The position numbers were made by a program, and so were the translations under genes. DNA of 64,000 nucleotides from an uncultured Prevotella sp. (GTDB lineage: Bacteria; Bacteroidota; Bacteroidia; Bacteroidales; Bacteroidaceae): the NCBI GenBank assembly GCA_937877685.1, contig CALFGU010000117.1:1-64000 (forward strand), in the 5' to 3' direction. Positions 36,446 to 47,268 of this stretch are shown piece by piece. The stretch's first letter is position 1. The number at the start of each line of letters is the position of its first letter. The notes under the pieces are model-generated. The model was not told the origin of the DNA. It saw nothing but the letters and a program-made list of their open reading frames with translations, and did not search any database.

Positions 36446-36504
36446 CAGAAATATAAATCACCAATAGATGTGGTTTTTTGAATAACCACAGTTATTTTGC
36501 TTAA

Positions 36505-38001
<1,497 letters not shown>

Positions 38002-38128
38002 TAATTAGTGATTTTTCTGAGCACAATGTGTAAGTGTGAAAATTCTAAGGTGTGGAAGAGAATTTCAAACTTTATAATTTTCATAGTTACACATTTGTTC
38101 TTAAATAAGAGCGTGTTTTAACATTTAT

Positions 38129-39553
38129 ATGAAAAAAATAACATTTTTATTAGGCTTCATAGCTTCCTCATTCTTGGCATCTGCACAGGTTTCAAGTCCT
38201 GTGCTCATGGAAGTGAATGGTAAAAAAATTACAAAGGCCGAATTTGAATATTCTTACAACAAGAATAATAGTGTTGACGGAGCGGTTGAACATAAGACAG
38301 TTGATGAATATGTTCAGATGTATGTTGACTATAAGTTAAAGGTTGTTGAAGCAGAATCGTTGCGACTTGATACATTGAGTTCTTTCGTAAAAGAATTCCG
38401 ACAATATCGCGACATGCAACTTACGCCTTTGATGATTGATAATGAGTTTATTGATTCAATCGCGTATTTGCAATATTCCGATATTAAGAAAATGCTCAAT
38501 GGAGCAGATCTTATTCGTCCAGCCCATATTCTTGTGTTGTTAAAACAAAACGCTACTGACGCAGAGCGTCGATTAGCGAAGCAGAAGGCAGATTCGATTT
38601 ATAATGTGATTCAGGGTGGTGCTGATTTTGCGGAAGTGGCACATAAGTATAGTGATGATAAGGGTACTGCGCGTAATGGTGGTTTATTACCTTGGATTGG
38701 TCCTGGTAATACGATAAAAGAATTTGAAGAAGCTGCTTATGCACTTCAGCAAGGTCAAATGTGTGCACCAGTTCTCTCGCCTGTTGGTTATCATATAATT
38801 GTCATGAAAGAACGTAAGTCACTTGAAAATTACGAATCTATAAAGGACGTTATTATTGATGCTCTCAAGCAACAAGGTATAGAAGAAGCATCTGCTGAAG
38901 CAAAAATTAAGAAGATGATTGATGCTTCTAATGGTGCGCTCACTCGTGAAGATGTTATGCAACAAATATTGGCAAAAGGTGTTGTTGAGAACCCTGAATT
39001 GCAGTATTTGGTAAATGAATATTATGATGGTCTTCTTCTTTACGAAGTGTCTAAATCTCATGTGTGGGATAAAGCAGCAGAAGATGTTGTTGCTTTGAAT
39101 GCTTTTTTCAAGGAAAATAAGAAGCAGTATGCGTGGGAAGAACCTCGTTTTGATGGATTTGTTATTCATGCAAATGACAAGAAGGTTCTTAAAAAAGCGA
39201 AGAAGATATTGAAGAAAAATGCTTCTGGGGATTGGAGAAAGGCAATTAAGGAAGAGTTGAACAAAGATAGTGTAGTGTGCTTAGTACAAGGTCCTTATTT
39301 GTGTAAGAAGGGTGAAAACAAGTTTATAGATGCTGTTAAGTTTAAGGGAGAAAAAGCAAAAACATTGCGTAAATATTCCATGTATGATGTATATGGAAAA
39401 GTGAAAAAGCAACCTACTACTTACCTTGATGTAAAATCTAATGTTGTAAATGATTATACACAAAAGGTGGAAGCATTATGGGTTGAAAATTTACGTAAGA
39501 AGTATCAAGATCGTGTAATTATTTATAACGATGTTCTTGAAACTTTAAAATAA
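38129..39553 (+). CDS. Periplasmic parvulin-type peptidyl-prolyl isomerase
   Basis: A signal peptide (1-19: LLGFIASSFLASAQ) precedes a SurA-like N-domain and a single parvulin domain (about 130-230), recognisable by RPAHILVLL, F-A-E-V-A-H-K-Y-S-D-D and G-Y-H-I-I-V-M-K. The C-terminal 240 residues are lysine-rich and not recognised. It probably chaperones outer-membrane proteins. The SurA-like gene follows after 10 bases, so the two are cotranscribed, probably along with guaB. Confidence 0.88.
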   Translation: MKKITFLLGFIASSFLASAQVSSPVLMEVNGKKITKAEFEYSYNKNNSVDGAVEHKTVDEYVQMYVDYKLKVVEAESLRLDTLSSFVKEFRQYRDMQLTPLMIDNEFIDSIAYLQYSDIKKMLNGADLIRPAHILVLLKQNATDAERRLAKQKADSIYNVIQGGADFAEVAHKYSDDKGTARNGGLLPWIGPGNTIKEFEEAAYALQQGQMCAPVLSPVGYHIIVMKERKSLENYESIKDVIIDALKQQGIEEASAEAKIKKMIDASNGALTREDVMQQILAKGVVENPELQYLVNEYYDGLLLYEVSKSHVWDKAAEDVVALNAFFKENKKQYAWEEPRFDGFVIHANDKKVLKKAKKILKKNASGDWRKAIKEELNKDSVVCLVQGPYLCKKGENKFIDAVKFKGEKAKTLRKYSMYDVYGKVKKQPTTYLDVKSNVVNDYTQKVEALWVENLRKKYQDRVIIYNDVLETLK

Positions 39554-39563
39554 ACTAACATCT

Positions 39564-40913
39564 ATGAAACGTATATTTTTAACCCTGTTTGCAAGTTTCT
39601 CGCTTTTGACTCAGGCACAGTTAAATGTGATAGATGAAGTCATTTGGATTGTTGGAGATGACCCTATACTTTTATCTGACGTTGAAGAAACACGTCTTCA
39701 GGCAGAGATGGAAGGGAAACCTTTTGAGAATCCTTATTGCACAATTCCTGAACAATTAGCCATTCAGAAGTTATTTCTTCATCAAGCAGCTTTAGACTCT
39801 ATTGAAGTTAGTGAAGTGAACGTACTGAAAGAAGCAAACGAACGCATCGACTTTTTTGTTCAGAATCTCGGTTCAAGAGAAAACGTTGAAAAGCATTTCC
39901 ATTTAACAATTCCTCAGTTAAGAGAAAAATTGAAGAAGACTTGCCGTCAAAGAGCGATGATTCAACAAATTGAGGGTAAATTATTTGGAAATATCAAAGT
40001 GACACCCGCTGAAGTTCGTGCACATTTTAGTAAACTCCCCGAGGATAGTTTGCCACTTATTCCTACTCAGGTAGAAGTGCAGATTATTACTACGCAACCT
40101 CGTGCCACTCGACAAGAAGTAGAACGTATTGAAGAGCAACTTCGTGAGTTTGCTCGTCGCGTGAATGAAGGAGAGACTGAATTCTCAACTTTGGCAAAAA
40201 TTTATTCACAAGATCCTGGTTCGGCGAGATTAGGTGGAGAGTTGGGATATAGTGGAAAGAATCAGTTTGTACCTGAATTCTCAAACGTAGCTTTTGCTCT
40301 TAATGATCCGAAGAAAGTTTCAAAAATTGTACGTACTGAGTTTGGTTATCACATCATTCAGTTAATTGACAAGAAAGGGGATAAGGCAAATTTTCGCCAC
40401 ATACTTCTAAAACCAGAGATTGCAGATAGTGTGTTTACTAAGGAACTTACGCGTTTGGATTCTATTGCTGCTGACATTAAGAGAGGTTCCTTTACTTTTG
40501 AAGAAGGTGCAATGCAACTTTCTGATGATAAAGATACGCGCAACAATCATGGTATTATGGTAAACACAGATATGATGACTCGCAAGGTTACTTCTCGATT
40601 TGCCATGAAAGATTTGCCTGCAGAAATTGCCCGTAAGGTTGAACTTATGAATGAAGGTGACATTTCTGAAGCATTCATTTATAAGAACAATCAAGGGCAA
40701 GACATTTGCGCAATTATTAAATTAAAATCGCGAATTCCGACTCATCGTGCCAACATGACAGAAGACTTCCAAATTTTGAAGGATGTTGTTGTGTCTAAAA
40801 GGGGAGAGGAAATGCGTAAAAAATGGATTGAAGAGAAGCAAAAGTCAACGTTTGTTCGTATCAATCCAGAGTGGAGAAATTGTACTTTTGAATATCCCAA
40901 CTGGGGGATGTAA
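39564..40913 (+). CDS. SurA-like periplasmic chaperone/peptidyl-prolyl isomerase
   Basis: After the signal peptide (1-18) the sequence V-I-D-E-V-I-W-I-V-G-D-D-P-I-L-L-S-D-V-E is the SurA N-terminal motif. A complete parvulin domain spans about 168-275 (D-P-G-S-A-R-L-G-G-E-L-G and F-G-Y-H-I-I-Q). A second, degenerate parvulin-like repeat (about 280-395, beginning FRHILLKP) lacks most of the consensus. SurA escorts unfolded beta-barrel proteins to the BAM complex. The OstA-like gene follows 29 bases downstream. Confidence 0.85.
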   Translation: MKRIFLTLFASFSLLTQAQLNVIDEVIWIVGDDPILLSDVEETRLQAEMEGKPFENPYCTIPEQLAIQKLFLHQAALDSIEVSEVNVLKEANERIDFFVQNLGSRENVEKHFHLTIPQLREKLKKTCRQRAMIQQIEGKLFGNIKVTPAEVRAHFSKLPEDSLPLIPTQVEVQIITTQPRATRQEVERIEEQLREFARRVNEGETEFSTLAKIYSQDPGSARLGGELGYSGKNQFVPEFSNVAFALNDPKKVSKIVRTEFGYHIIQLIDKKGDKANFRHILLKPEIADSVFTKELTRLDSIAADIKRGSFTFEEGAMQLSDDKDTRNNHGIMVNTDMMTRKVTSRFAMKDLPAEIARKVELMNEGDISEAFIYKNNQGQDICAIIKLKSRIPTHRANMTEDFQILKDVVVSKRGEEMRKKWIEEKQKSTFVRINPEWRNCTFEYPNWGM

Positions 40914-40942
40914 ACTTACCTAACGATTAATACCACATAATT

Positions 40943-42577
40943 TTGAATAGTTCAAAAAACAGAAAGTCAGTTGTTTGGGCAGGACTCCTCCTAATGATTG
41001 GAAGTCTTGTCCACACATCTGCTTTTTCATCTTCGCGTAATATTGAGAATCCAGATAAGGAGAAGAACGATAGGATTATCATTGAACGTGCCGATAATAT
41101 GGAGTTTAATGATTACCTATATCCTGGTGCGCACCGCCTGAGTGGAAATGTTAAATTCAAGCATGGCACTTTTGATATGTATTGCGATAGTGCTATCTAT
41201 TACACCAATACAAATTCGTTTGAGGCGGTAGGACAGGTTCGCATTCTGCAAGGCGATACTTTGTCACTTGTCGGAGACTCATTATATTACGATGGTGAAA
41301 ATCTGATTGCATATATGCGTTATAATGTAGAATTAACGCATCACAATCGCAAACTGAATACGGATAGTCTTGACTATGACAGATTGTTGAATAAGGGGTA
41401 TTTCTTTGAAGGAGGTACACTTGTTGATGATGTGAATACACTCACTTCAGATTTTGGGGAATATTTTACAGACACTAAGGATGCAAATTTCTTCTTTGGA
41501 GTTACTTTAAATGGTCCTAATTACACAATATATAGCGATACATTAAAGTACAATACCGACTCAAAGTGGGCATACGTAACAGGTCCTTCAGAAATTCACA
41601 ATGGAGCGAATCGCATTGATACAGAACTTGGTTACTACAATACGAATTTAGAATTAGCTAAATTATATAAGCGTTCTACCTTGAGAGGAAGTAATCGCGT
41701 CATGACTGGCGATACAATCATTTATGACAAATTGTCCGGTGATATGTTTGCCTATAATAACATTGACTATCATGACCAAGCGAACAAGAATATTCTTCAG
41801 GGTAATTACGTTTGGTATAATGAACTGACTGGTTCTGCGCTTGTTTATGACCGTGCATTGGTGAAGGATTATTCCTCTGGTCCTGATACACTTTATATGC
41901 ATGCTGATACGATTAAACTTACCACTTATAATTTGAATACAGATTCCGTAAGTCGCATTGTTGAAGGTTATTATCACGTACGTGCCTATAAAACTGATGT
42001 ACAAAGTGTTTGTGATAGTCTTTCGTTTGATAGTCAATCACGACAACTTTCTCTCTTTAAAGACCCCATAGTTTGGAGTGACAATCGTCAGATTTTAGGT
42101 GAGCAAATAGATATTCATTTTAATGAACAAAGCGTTGATAGTGTTTATATTAATCGTCAAGCGCTTCTTGTTGAACAAGTGGATAGTATTCATTTTAACC
42201 AAGTGAGTGGTCACCAAATGCGCGCATATTTTAAAGACGGCAACATGCATGAAAACATTGTAGAGGGCAATGTTCGAGTGATTCAGTATCCGATGGAAAA
42301 AGATAGCGTTGTGCTTTACCAACTTTACATGGAGACCGCCAAACTTAAGATGTCGCTCGAGCAACGAAAGTTACAACGCATTTGGACACCCGCTTCCTCT
42401 GGTCAATTCTATGGTATTGGTATGGCGCCTCGTGAACATTCCGTTTTGGAGAACTTTACATGGTTTGATTATATTCGTCCGCTTCATAAGGATGATCTTT
42501 TTGAATGGCGTCCGAAGCATAAAGGAACTGAGTTAAAGTCCACAATTCGCAGGCAAGCACCTCTTCAGCACTTTTGA
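40943..42577 (+). CDS. OstA-like LPS-transport-associated protein
   Basis: The mature part contains repeated beta-strand units of the OstA/LptA jelly-roll type (R-L-S-G-N-V-K-F, Y-Y-T-N-T-N-S-F-E-A-V-G-Q-V, then several Y-N-x-D-S units) but lacks the large LptD barrel. It is therefore an OstA-like bridge or periplasmic protein. A TTG start at 40943 is chosen because it gives a full signal peptide (S-S-K-N-R-K, then V-V-W-A-G-L-L-L-M-I-G); the next ATG (residue 18) would destroy it. It follows the SurA-like gene, matching an outer-membrane assembly operon. Confidence 0.82.
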   Translation: MNSSKNRKSVVWAGLLLMIGSLVHTSAFSSSRNIENPDKEKNDRIIIERADNMEFNDYLYPGAHRLSGNVKFKHGTFDMYCDSAIYYTNTNSFEAVGQVRILQGDTLSLVGDSLYYDGENLIAYMRYNVELTHHNRKLNTDSLDYDRLLNKGYFFEGGTLVDDVNTLTSDFGEYFTDTKDANFFFGVTLNGPNYTIYSDTLKYNTDSKWAYVTGPSEIHNGANRIDTELGYYNTNLELAKLYKRSTLRGSNRVMTGDTIIYDKLSGDMFAYNNIDYHDQANKNILQGNYVWYNELTGSALVYDRALVKDYSSGPDTLYMHADTIKLTTYNLNTDSVSRIVEGYYHVRAYKTDVQSVCDSLSFDSQSRQLSLFKDPIVWSDNRQILGEQIDIHFNEQSVDSVYINRQALLVEQVDSIHFNQVSGHQMRAYFKDGNMHENIVEGNVRVIQYPMEKDSVVLYQLYMETAKLKMSLEQRKLQRIWTPASSGQFYGIGMAPREHSVLENFTWFDYIRPLHKDDLFEWRPKHKGTELKSTIRRQAPLQHF

Positions 42578-42903
42578 TTGTAGTCCCAATTTAGTCGAAG
42601 ATTCTCTTCTTTTTCTGAATAAAGTACACCCACCGTCTTAGGATATAGAAACTATTAATGAGGTATGTCATTAGGATTAATGATCCTCAAATAGGAAAAA
42701 CTAAGTCTCTTTTATTTTCAATTATTTGAGACTTAATTTTAAATAAAAGAGACTTAGTTTTTCGATCTATATAAAGAACGTATGCCATGTGAAAATTAGG
42801 ATTTTTCATCTTTCCTAAATATATTTTTGAGACATTAAAGTTGATTTATAAATGGGCAGTGAATTGTAAGTGCAATCAGTTCCTGCCTCTTTTTCTTTCA
42901 ATC
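42578..42903. other. Spacer between the OstA-like and beta-helix genes
   Basis: It holds only the palindrome at 42695-42763 and AT-rich sequence. No gene is visible. Confidence 0.6.
42695..42763. repeat. AAGTCTC-type intergenic palindrome, copy 5 (best conserved)
   Basis: Two perfect 23-base arms (42695-42717 and 42741-42763) begin GAAAAACTAAGTCTC and end GAGACTTAGTTTTTC. The 23-base interior contains a further GAGACTTAATTTT. This is the clearest of the family and has the strongest potential stem. Confidence 0.8.
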
Positions 42904-44343
42904 ATGATATTGCGTATATTTTTCTCGTTCCTCTTTTTTTTATTCGCCCTTTCTTCTTGTTTAAGCGATGAGGATTATTCTTCTTCTCCCCATGTAGTGC
43001 TGACCTTCTCGGTTGATACTTTGGATTTTGATACGCTTATTGCTGGTGAACTCGCTCATACACGCACCCTTCAGGTGTACAATCCCAATAGTTCATCGTT
43101 GCGTATAGCGTCTGTTTCTCTTCTGACAGGAAGCAAAAGTGTGTTTAGAGTAAATGTGGATGGTACAAGTTTGGAACAAGGCGTTGCTACAGATTTTGAA
43201 GTTCGCTCTGGAGATAGTTTGCGCATTTTTGTGAATGCTTTTCCGCCAAACGAAGATTCTGATACGCCTGTTATACATGCTGATAAACTATTATTCCAAT
43301 TAGAAAGTGGTGTTGTGCAAGAACTGCCATTAGAGGTTCATGGACTTGATGTCATAAAATTGCAAGGAGTTGAATTAACAGATAATACAACTCTGACGCC
43401 TCAACGCCCCTATCAAATAATTGATAGTCTTGTTGTTCGTCCTGACGTAACTTTGACTATTCTTCCTGGCGCTCGCTTGCTGTTTCATAAAGATGCTTCA
43501 CTTATTGTTTATGGTACGTTGCAAGTAAAGGGAGAAGTAGGAGCAAATGTTCAGTTCCGTGGAGACAGATTGGGTAATATGTTTACAAACCAATCTTACG
43601 ATTGCATTCCTGGACAATGGGGAGGAATTCATATTAAAGAACAGAGTTTCGGTAATGCGATTAACTATGCAGATATACATAGTGGTGATTTCGGCATTAT
43701 TTGTGATAGCAGTAGTACTGATGTTGAGAAAGTTAGAATAGAAAATTCCATACTTCACAATATGAGTGGAAATAACTTAACTTTATATAACGTTAAGGCA
43801 CATGTGGGTAATTCTCAAATAACGAATGCTGGTGGAGATTGTGTGTCTGTCGTAGGTGGTGATGTTCGCTTTATTCATTGCACGATTGGTCAGTTTTATG
43901 CTTTCACCGCTGGTAGAGGAGTTGCTTTCCGATTTGCAAATGTGAATGGTGATTTGTATTATCCTCTTCAACAATTGGAAGTACAGAATTCTATAATTAC
44001 AGGTTATTCTGATGATGAAATTATGGGGAATAGAGGGAACGAAGAAATTCCTTTTAACTATTCTTTCCAAAATTGTCTGCTTAATACACCAAAGTACGAA
44101 GCGCCTGAAATTGTAAATTGCCTATGGGACACGTCGGATAATCCAGTATCTAAAGCAGATAACTTTTATCCTGCTTTCGATCTTGACCGTCTCACATACA
44201 CTTTTTATCTTGACTCAGCTTCCGTAGCAGTTGGTGCTGCTAATCCAACTATAACACAACAAACTTATCCTTATGATCGCGAAGGATTACGCCAACATGA
44301 TGTTCCTAACTTAGGGTGTTATAGCAAGGTTATTGAGAAGTAA
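42904..44343 (+). CDS. Right-handed beta-helix lipoprotein
   Basis: The start at 42904 (MILRIFFSFLFFLF) gives a lipoprotein signal with lipobox A-L-S-S-C. The upstream in-frame TTG at 42841 is not needed. The body has beta-solenoid-type repeats (I-L-P-G-A-R-L-L-F-H-K-D-A-S-L-I-V-Y-G-T-L, W-G-G-I-H-I-K, N-S-I-L-H-N-M-S-G). No catalytic residues were identified. The role is probably surface or periplasmic; a polysaccharide-binding role would fit. Its stop at 44343 lies 40 bases before the dnaB start. Confidence 0.8.
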   Translation: MILRIFFSFLFFLFALSSCLSDEDYSSSPHVVLTFSVDTLDFDTLIAGELAHTRTLQVYNPNSSSLRIASVSLLTGSKSVFRVNVDGTSLEQGVATDFEVRSGDSLRIFVNAFPPNEDSDTPVIHADKLLFQLESGVVQELPLEVHGLDVIKLQGVELTDNTTLTPQRPYQIIDSLVVRPDVTLTILPGARLLFHKDASLIVYGTLQVKGEVGANVQFRGDRLGNMFTNQSYDCIPGQWGGIHIKEQSFGNAINYADIHSGDFGIICDSSSTDVEKVRIENSILHNMSGNNLTLYNVKAHVGNSQITNAGGDCVSVVGGDVRFIHCTIGQFYAFTAGRGVAFRFANVNGDLYYPLQQLEVQNSIITGYSDDEIMGNRGNEEIPFNYSFQNCLLNTPKYEAPEIVNCLWDTSDNPVSKADNFYPAFDLDRLTYTFYLDSASVAVGAANPTITQQTYPYDREGLRQHDVPNLGCYSKVIEK

Positions 44344-44383
44344 ACAGACTTTTATTAGCAAATCCTTATATCTGAATTTAATT

Positions 44384-45913
44384 ATGCCACAAAATACACA
44401 ACGTAGGTCAAAAAGTAAACCTAAATCCGATTTAGAAAATTTTGGACATCTTCAACCACAAGCACTCGAACTTGAGCAAGCAGTAGTAGGGGCTTTACTA
44501 ATTGAATCAGATGCTTATGCACAAGTTTCTGACATTCTAAAAGCTGAAAGTTTCTATGATGTGCGTCACAAATACATTTTTGAGGCAATCACACATTTAA
44601 ATCTTCAACAAAAGCCCTCAGATATTCTTACTGTTGTTGATGAACTTGAGCGTATGGGAGCCTTAGAAGAGGCCGGAGGAAGATATTATGTTACACAACT
44701 TTCAGGCATGGTCTCTTCGTCTGCACATATAGTTTATCATGCACGTATTATAGCACAAAAGTCATTAGCGCGCCAGTTGATAACCTATACGAGCAACATT
44801 CAAACAAAGGCTTTTGATCCAACACAGGATATTGATGTACTTATGCAGGAAGCTGAAGGAAGTTTGTTTTCACTCAGTCAGCAAAACCTTAAGAAGCAAT
44901 ACACTCAGATTGACCCAGTTCTTAATGATGCTTATGCCTTACTTAAGAAGGCATCATCGCGTAGTGATGGTCTTTCAGGGATTTCAACTGGTTTTAGAGA
45001 CCTTGACAAAATGACTTCAGGATGGCAATCTTCTGACCTCGTCATTCTTGCTGCTCGTCCCGCCATGGGTAAGACTGCTTTTGCGTTGAGTATGGCTAAA
45101 AATATAGCGATTGATCAAGAGATTCCTTTAGCATTTTTTTCGCTTGAAATGGCAAATGTCCAGTTGATGAATCGTGTGATTTCTAATGTTACAGAGATTG
45201 AATCTGAAAAACTCAAGACTGGACAACTCAACCCTGACGAATGGCAAAGATTGGACAATGGTATGAAAAAACTTTATGGTAAACCCCTCTTTCTTGATGA
45301 TACTCCATCTTTGTCTGTTTTTGAACTCCAAACAAAGGCAAGGCGACTCCATCAAGAACATGGTGTACAAATCATTATGATTGACTATCTGCAGTTGATG
45401 AATGCTTCAGGAATGGGTTATGGTAGTCGACAAGAAGAAGTTTCAACCATTTCTCGTGCCCTTAAGGGTTTAGCAAAGGAACTTAATATTCCCATTCTTG
45501 CACTTTCACAGTTGAATCGTGGTGTAGAAAATCGAACAGATGGAGACAAACGTCCACAGCTAAGTGACTTGCGCGAATCCGGAGCCATTGAGCAAGATGC
45601 AGATATGGTTTGCTTTATTCATCGTCCAGAGTATTACAAAATTTATGCAGACGCTCATGGTCGCGACCTCCGTGGTATGGCAGAAATTATAATAGCAAAA
45701 CACCGTAATGGTGCTGTTGGTGACGTTCTTCTTTCATTTAAAGGCCAGTTTACACGTTTCCAAGACAGAGATGAAGATGCTAACATACCTTTTCCTGGTG
45801 AAGAAATAAGTTCTACAATGAATACTAACCTTATCTCTTCGTCCTCAACTTCAGATTTCCCTGATCCTCTTAGTTTCCCACAATCATCATCTTTAGCAGA
45901 CGTACCATATTAA
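44384..45913 (+). CDS. dnaB: Replicative DNA helicase DnaB
   Basis: DnaB unwinds DNA at the replication fork. The N-terminal domain begins P-Q-A-L-E-L-E-Q-A-V-V-G-A-L-L. The RecA-type motor has Walker A A-A-R-P-A-M-G-K-T-A (about 221-230), F-F-S-L-E-M, I-M-I-D-Y-L-Q-L-M and S-Q-L-N-R. The ATG at 44384 (MPQNTQRRS) is preferred; a 17-codon extension to 44333 overlaps the previous gene. A Ser/Pro-rich tail of about 30 residues ends the protein. No intein is seen. Confidence 0.96.
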   Translation: MPQNTQRRSKSKPKSDLENFGHLQPQALELEQAVVGALLIESDAYAQVSDILKAESFYDVRHKYIFEAITHLNLQQKPSDILTVVDELERMGALEEAGGRYYVTQLSGMVSSSAHIVYHARIIAQKSLARQLITYTSNIQTKAFDPTQDIDVLMQEAEGSLFSLSQQNLKKQYTQIDPVLNDAYALLKKASSRSDGLSGISTGFRDLDKMTSGWQSSDLVILAARPAMGKTAFALSMAKNIAIDQEIPLAFFSLEMANVQLMNRVISNVTEIESEKLKTGQLNPDEWQRLDNGMKKLYGKPLFLDDTPSLSVFELQTKARRLHQEHGVQIIMIDYLQLMNASGMGYGSRQEEVSTISRALKGLAKELNIPILALSQLNRGVENRTDGDKRPQLSDLRESGAIEQDADMVCFIHRPEYYKIYADAHGRDLRGMAEIIIAKHRNGAVGDVLLSFKGQFTRFQDRDEDANIPFPGEEISSTMNTNLISSSSTSDFPDPLSFPQSSSLADVPY

Positions 45914-46008
45914 AATCGTGTATGTGTTGAAACGTATGTTTTTTTATTATTGCTTCTATATAACAAACGCTTGTTTCAGGGGAGAAAACTCTATTGATTG
46001 ATAATTTG

Positions 46009-46206
46009 TCTCACGCAGACTGCGCAGACTTTCACAGAAGCGCACACACTTTGTTTGTGCTTGCCATCCGGATTGTAGCGCAAGCGTAGCGTGCGCCTCT
46101 GCGTAATTCTCTACATAAGACTATTCCTATCCGCATGGTCTCTGCGAATTGCTTTCCCCTCACAAGTTCGGACAGCGACCTTTGGTTCTGCGGAGTCTGC
46201 GTGAGA
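46009..46206. repeat. MITE-like element with TCTCACGCAGACT terminal inverted repeats
   Basis: TCTCACGCAGACTGCGCAG (46009-46027) matches the reverse complement of CTGCGGAGTCTGCGTGAGA (46188-46206) with one mismatch. The 198-base interior contains further GCGCACAC and GTGCGCCTCTGCG pieces and no ORF. Repeats of this style are, to my recollection, dispersed in Bacteroidales genomes. Confidence 0.65.
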
Positions 46207-46318
46207 AACATAAAACTATCTTCTATACGCCAAAAACATCATCCTGCTGTTATATCCTATTTTTGTTTGCCTTAGGCAATGGGAACTGTCTGGTAAACTT
46301 CCTACCGTAAGGCATTGG

Positions 46319-46657
46319 TGCGGTACTCCCTCTATCTTAAGAAGGAAGACGAGCCGTATGATGCAATTTTGTGACATGTGACAATGTGACAATCAAAAAA
46401 TGGAGGGTGTGAGCCGTGGCGTGTATCTCTATTTTTGTGACATGTGACAATAAAAAATGGGGGGTGTGAGCGTGCCGTGTATCTCTATATTTGGATGTAT
46501 AGTATATATATACTATAAGATTTATATATATACTACTTTTTATAGCGTAACAAGGATGCCCTTTGATTTCTTGACTGGATGAATACACACACCGAAGATG
46601 AGTGCACATACCGACCATGGCGCACTTTTTTCGTTGTCACATTGTCACATGTCACAA
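46319..46657. repeat. MITE-like element A, 24-bp perfect TIRs
   Basis: The left TIR (46369-46392) and right TIR (46634-46657) are perfect 24-base inverted copies built from three TGTGACA heptamers (right side: TGTCACA). A 50-base left flank beginning GCGGTACTCCCTCTATCTTA is shared with element B. The interior has a duplicated segment (GTGACATGTGACAAT...GTGTGAGC...GTGTATCTC), which makes it 60 bases longer than B. No transposase is encoded. Confidence 0.75.
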
Positions 46658-46759
46658 CAGGAGGCTGTTTTCAATTATTTTAGGAAATAATATTAGGCAA
46701 TGATATAGAAGTTGCCCCATAATTATAGGAATAAGAATCATACCAACTCTCCCCGCCGT

Positions 46760-47039
46760 GGCGGTACTCCCTCTATCTTAATAAGGAAGACGAGCCGTAT
46801 GATGCATTTTTTGTGACATGTGACAATGTGACACTAAAAAATGGAGGGTGTGAGCCGTGCCGTGTATCTCTATATTTAGATGTATAGTATTATACTATAA
46901 GATTTATATTAATACTACTTTTCATAGCGTAACAGTTTTACCCTTTGACTTCTTGAAAGGATGAATGCACACACCGACGATGAGTGCTGATACCGACCAT
47001 GGCGCGCTTTTTTCGTTGTCACATTGTCACATGTCACAA
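46760..47039. repeat. MITE-like element B, near-identical to A
   Basis: TIRs at 46811-46833 and 47017-47039 match element A. The same left flank (46760-46806) and the same interior landmarks are present: ATGGAGGGTGTGAGCCGTG, a TATAGTAT palindrome, ATAGCGTAAC, and GATGAGTGC...TACCGACCATGGCGC. One copy of the interior duplicated segment is missing. The two elements are about 100 bases apart in direct orientation. Confidence 0.75.
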
Positions 47040-47156
47040 AATTGCATACCGCGGTGAAGGCAGCCATAAGATAATGATGGAAAATTTCTATCACTGATTA
47101 TCAATGAATTAAGAAAATTAATTCTCATTAATTCTCACTTCGCCCCGAGCGTGTTG

Positions 47157-47164
47157 TATCTTTG
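47157..47164 (+). promoter_or_regulatory. -7 element of the hsdM promoter
   Basis: TATCTTTG at 47157-47164 fits the consensus, 105 bases upstream of the hsdM ATG. The -33 region is weak. It lies just past element B, so the elements may influence the island's transcription. Confidence 0.5.
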
Positions 47165-47268
47165 TAGGGAGAAAGGGGGCATGCAAAGATTTTAGGAAAA
47201 GAGTTGGGGGAGATTTCTAAAAAATTGTAACTTTGAGGGATGAAACCTTAATGAAATAACAAGCAACG

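Larger units (their letters stand above)
45914..47268. other. 1.35-kb gene-free region with three MITE-like elements
   Basis: No credible gene exists here; the 93-codon minus-strand frame at 46337-46618 lies entirely inside a repeat. The region carries the inverted-repeat elements at 46009-46206, 46369-46657 and 46811-47039 and the hsdM promoter (47157-47164). It marks the left edge of the restriction-modification island. Confidence 0.7.

Noticed and set aside
46337..46618. 93-codon minus-strand frame in the MITE region
   Set aside because: It is made of the repeat element's own sequence, including a TIR, and is not preserved in element B.
46319..47039. Complete insertion sequence
   Set aside because: No transposase reading frame is present in either element; they are non-autonomous at most.
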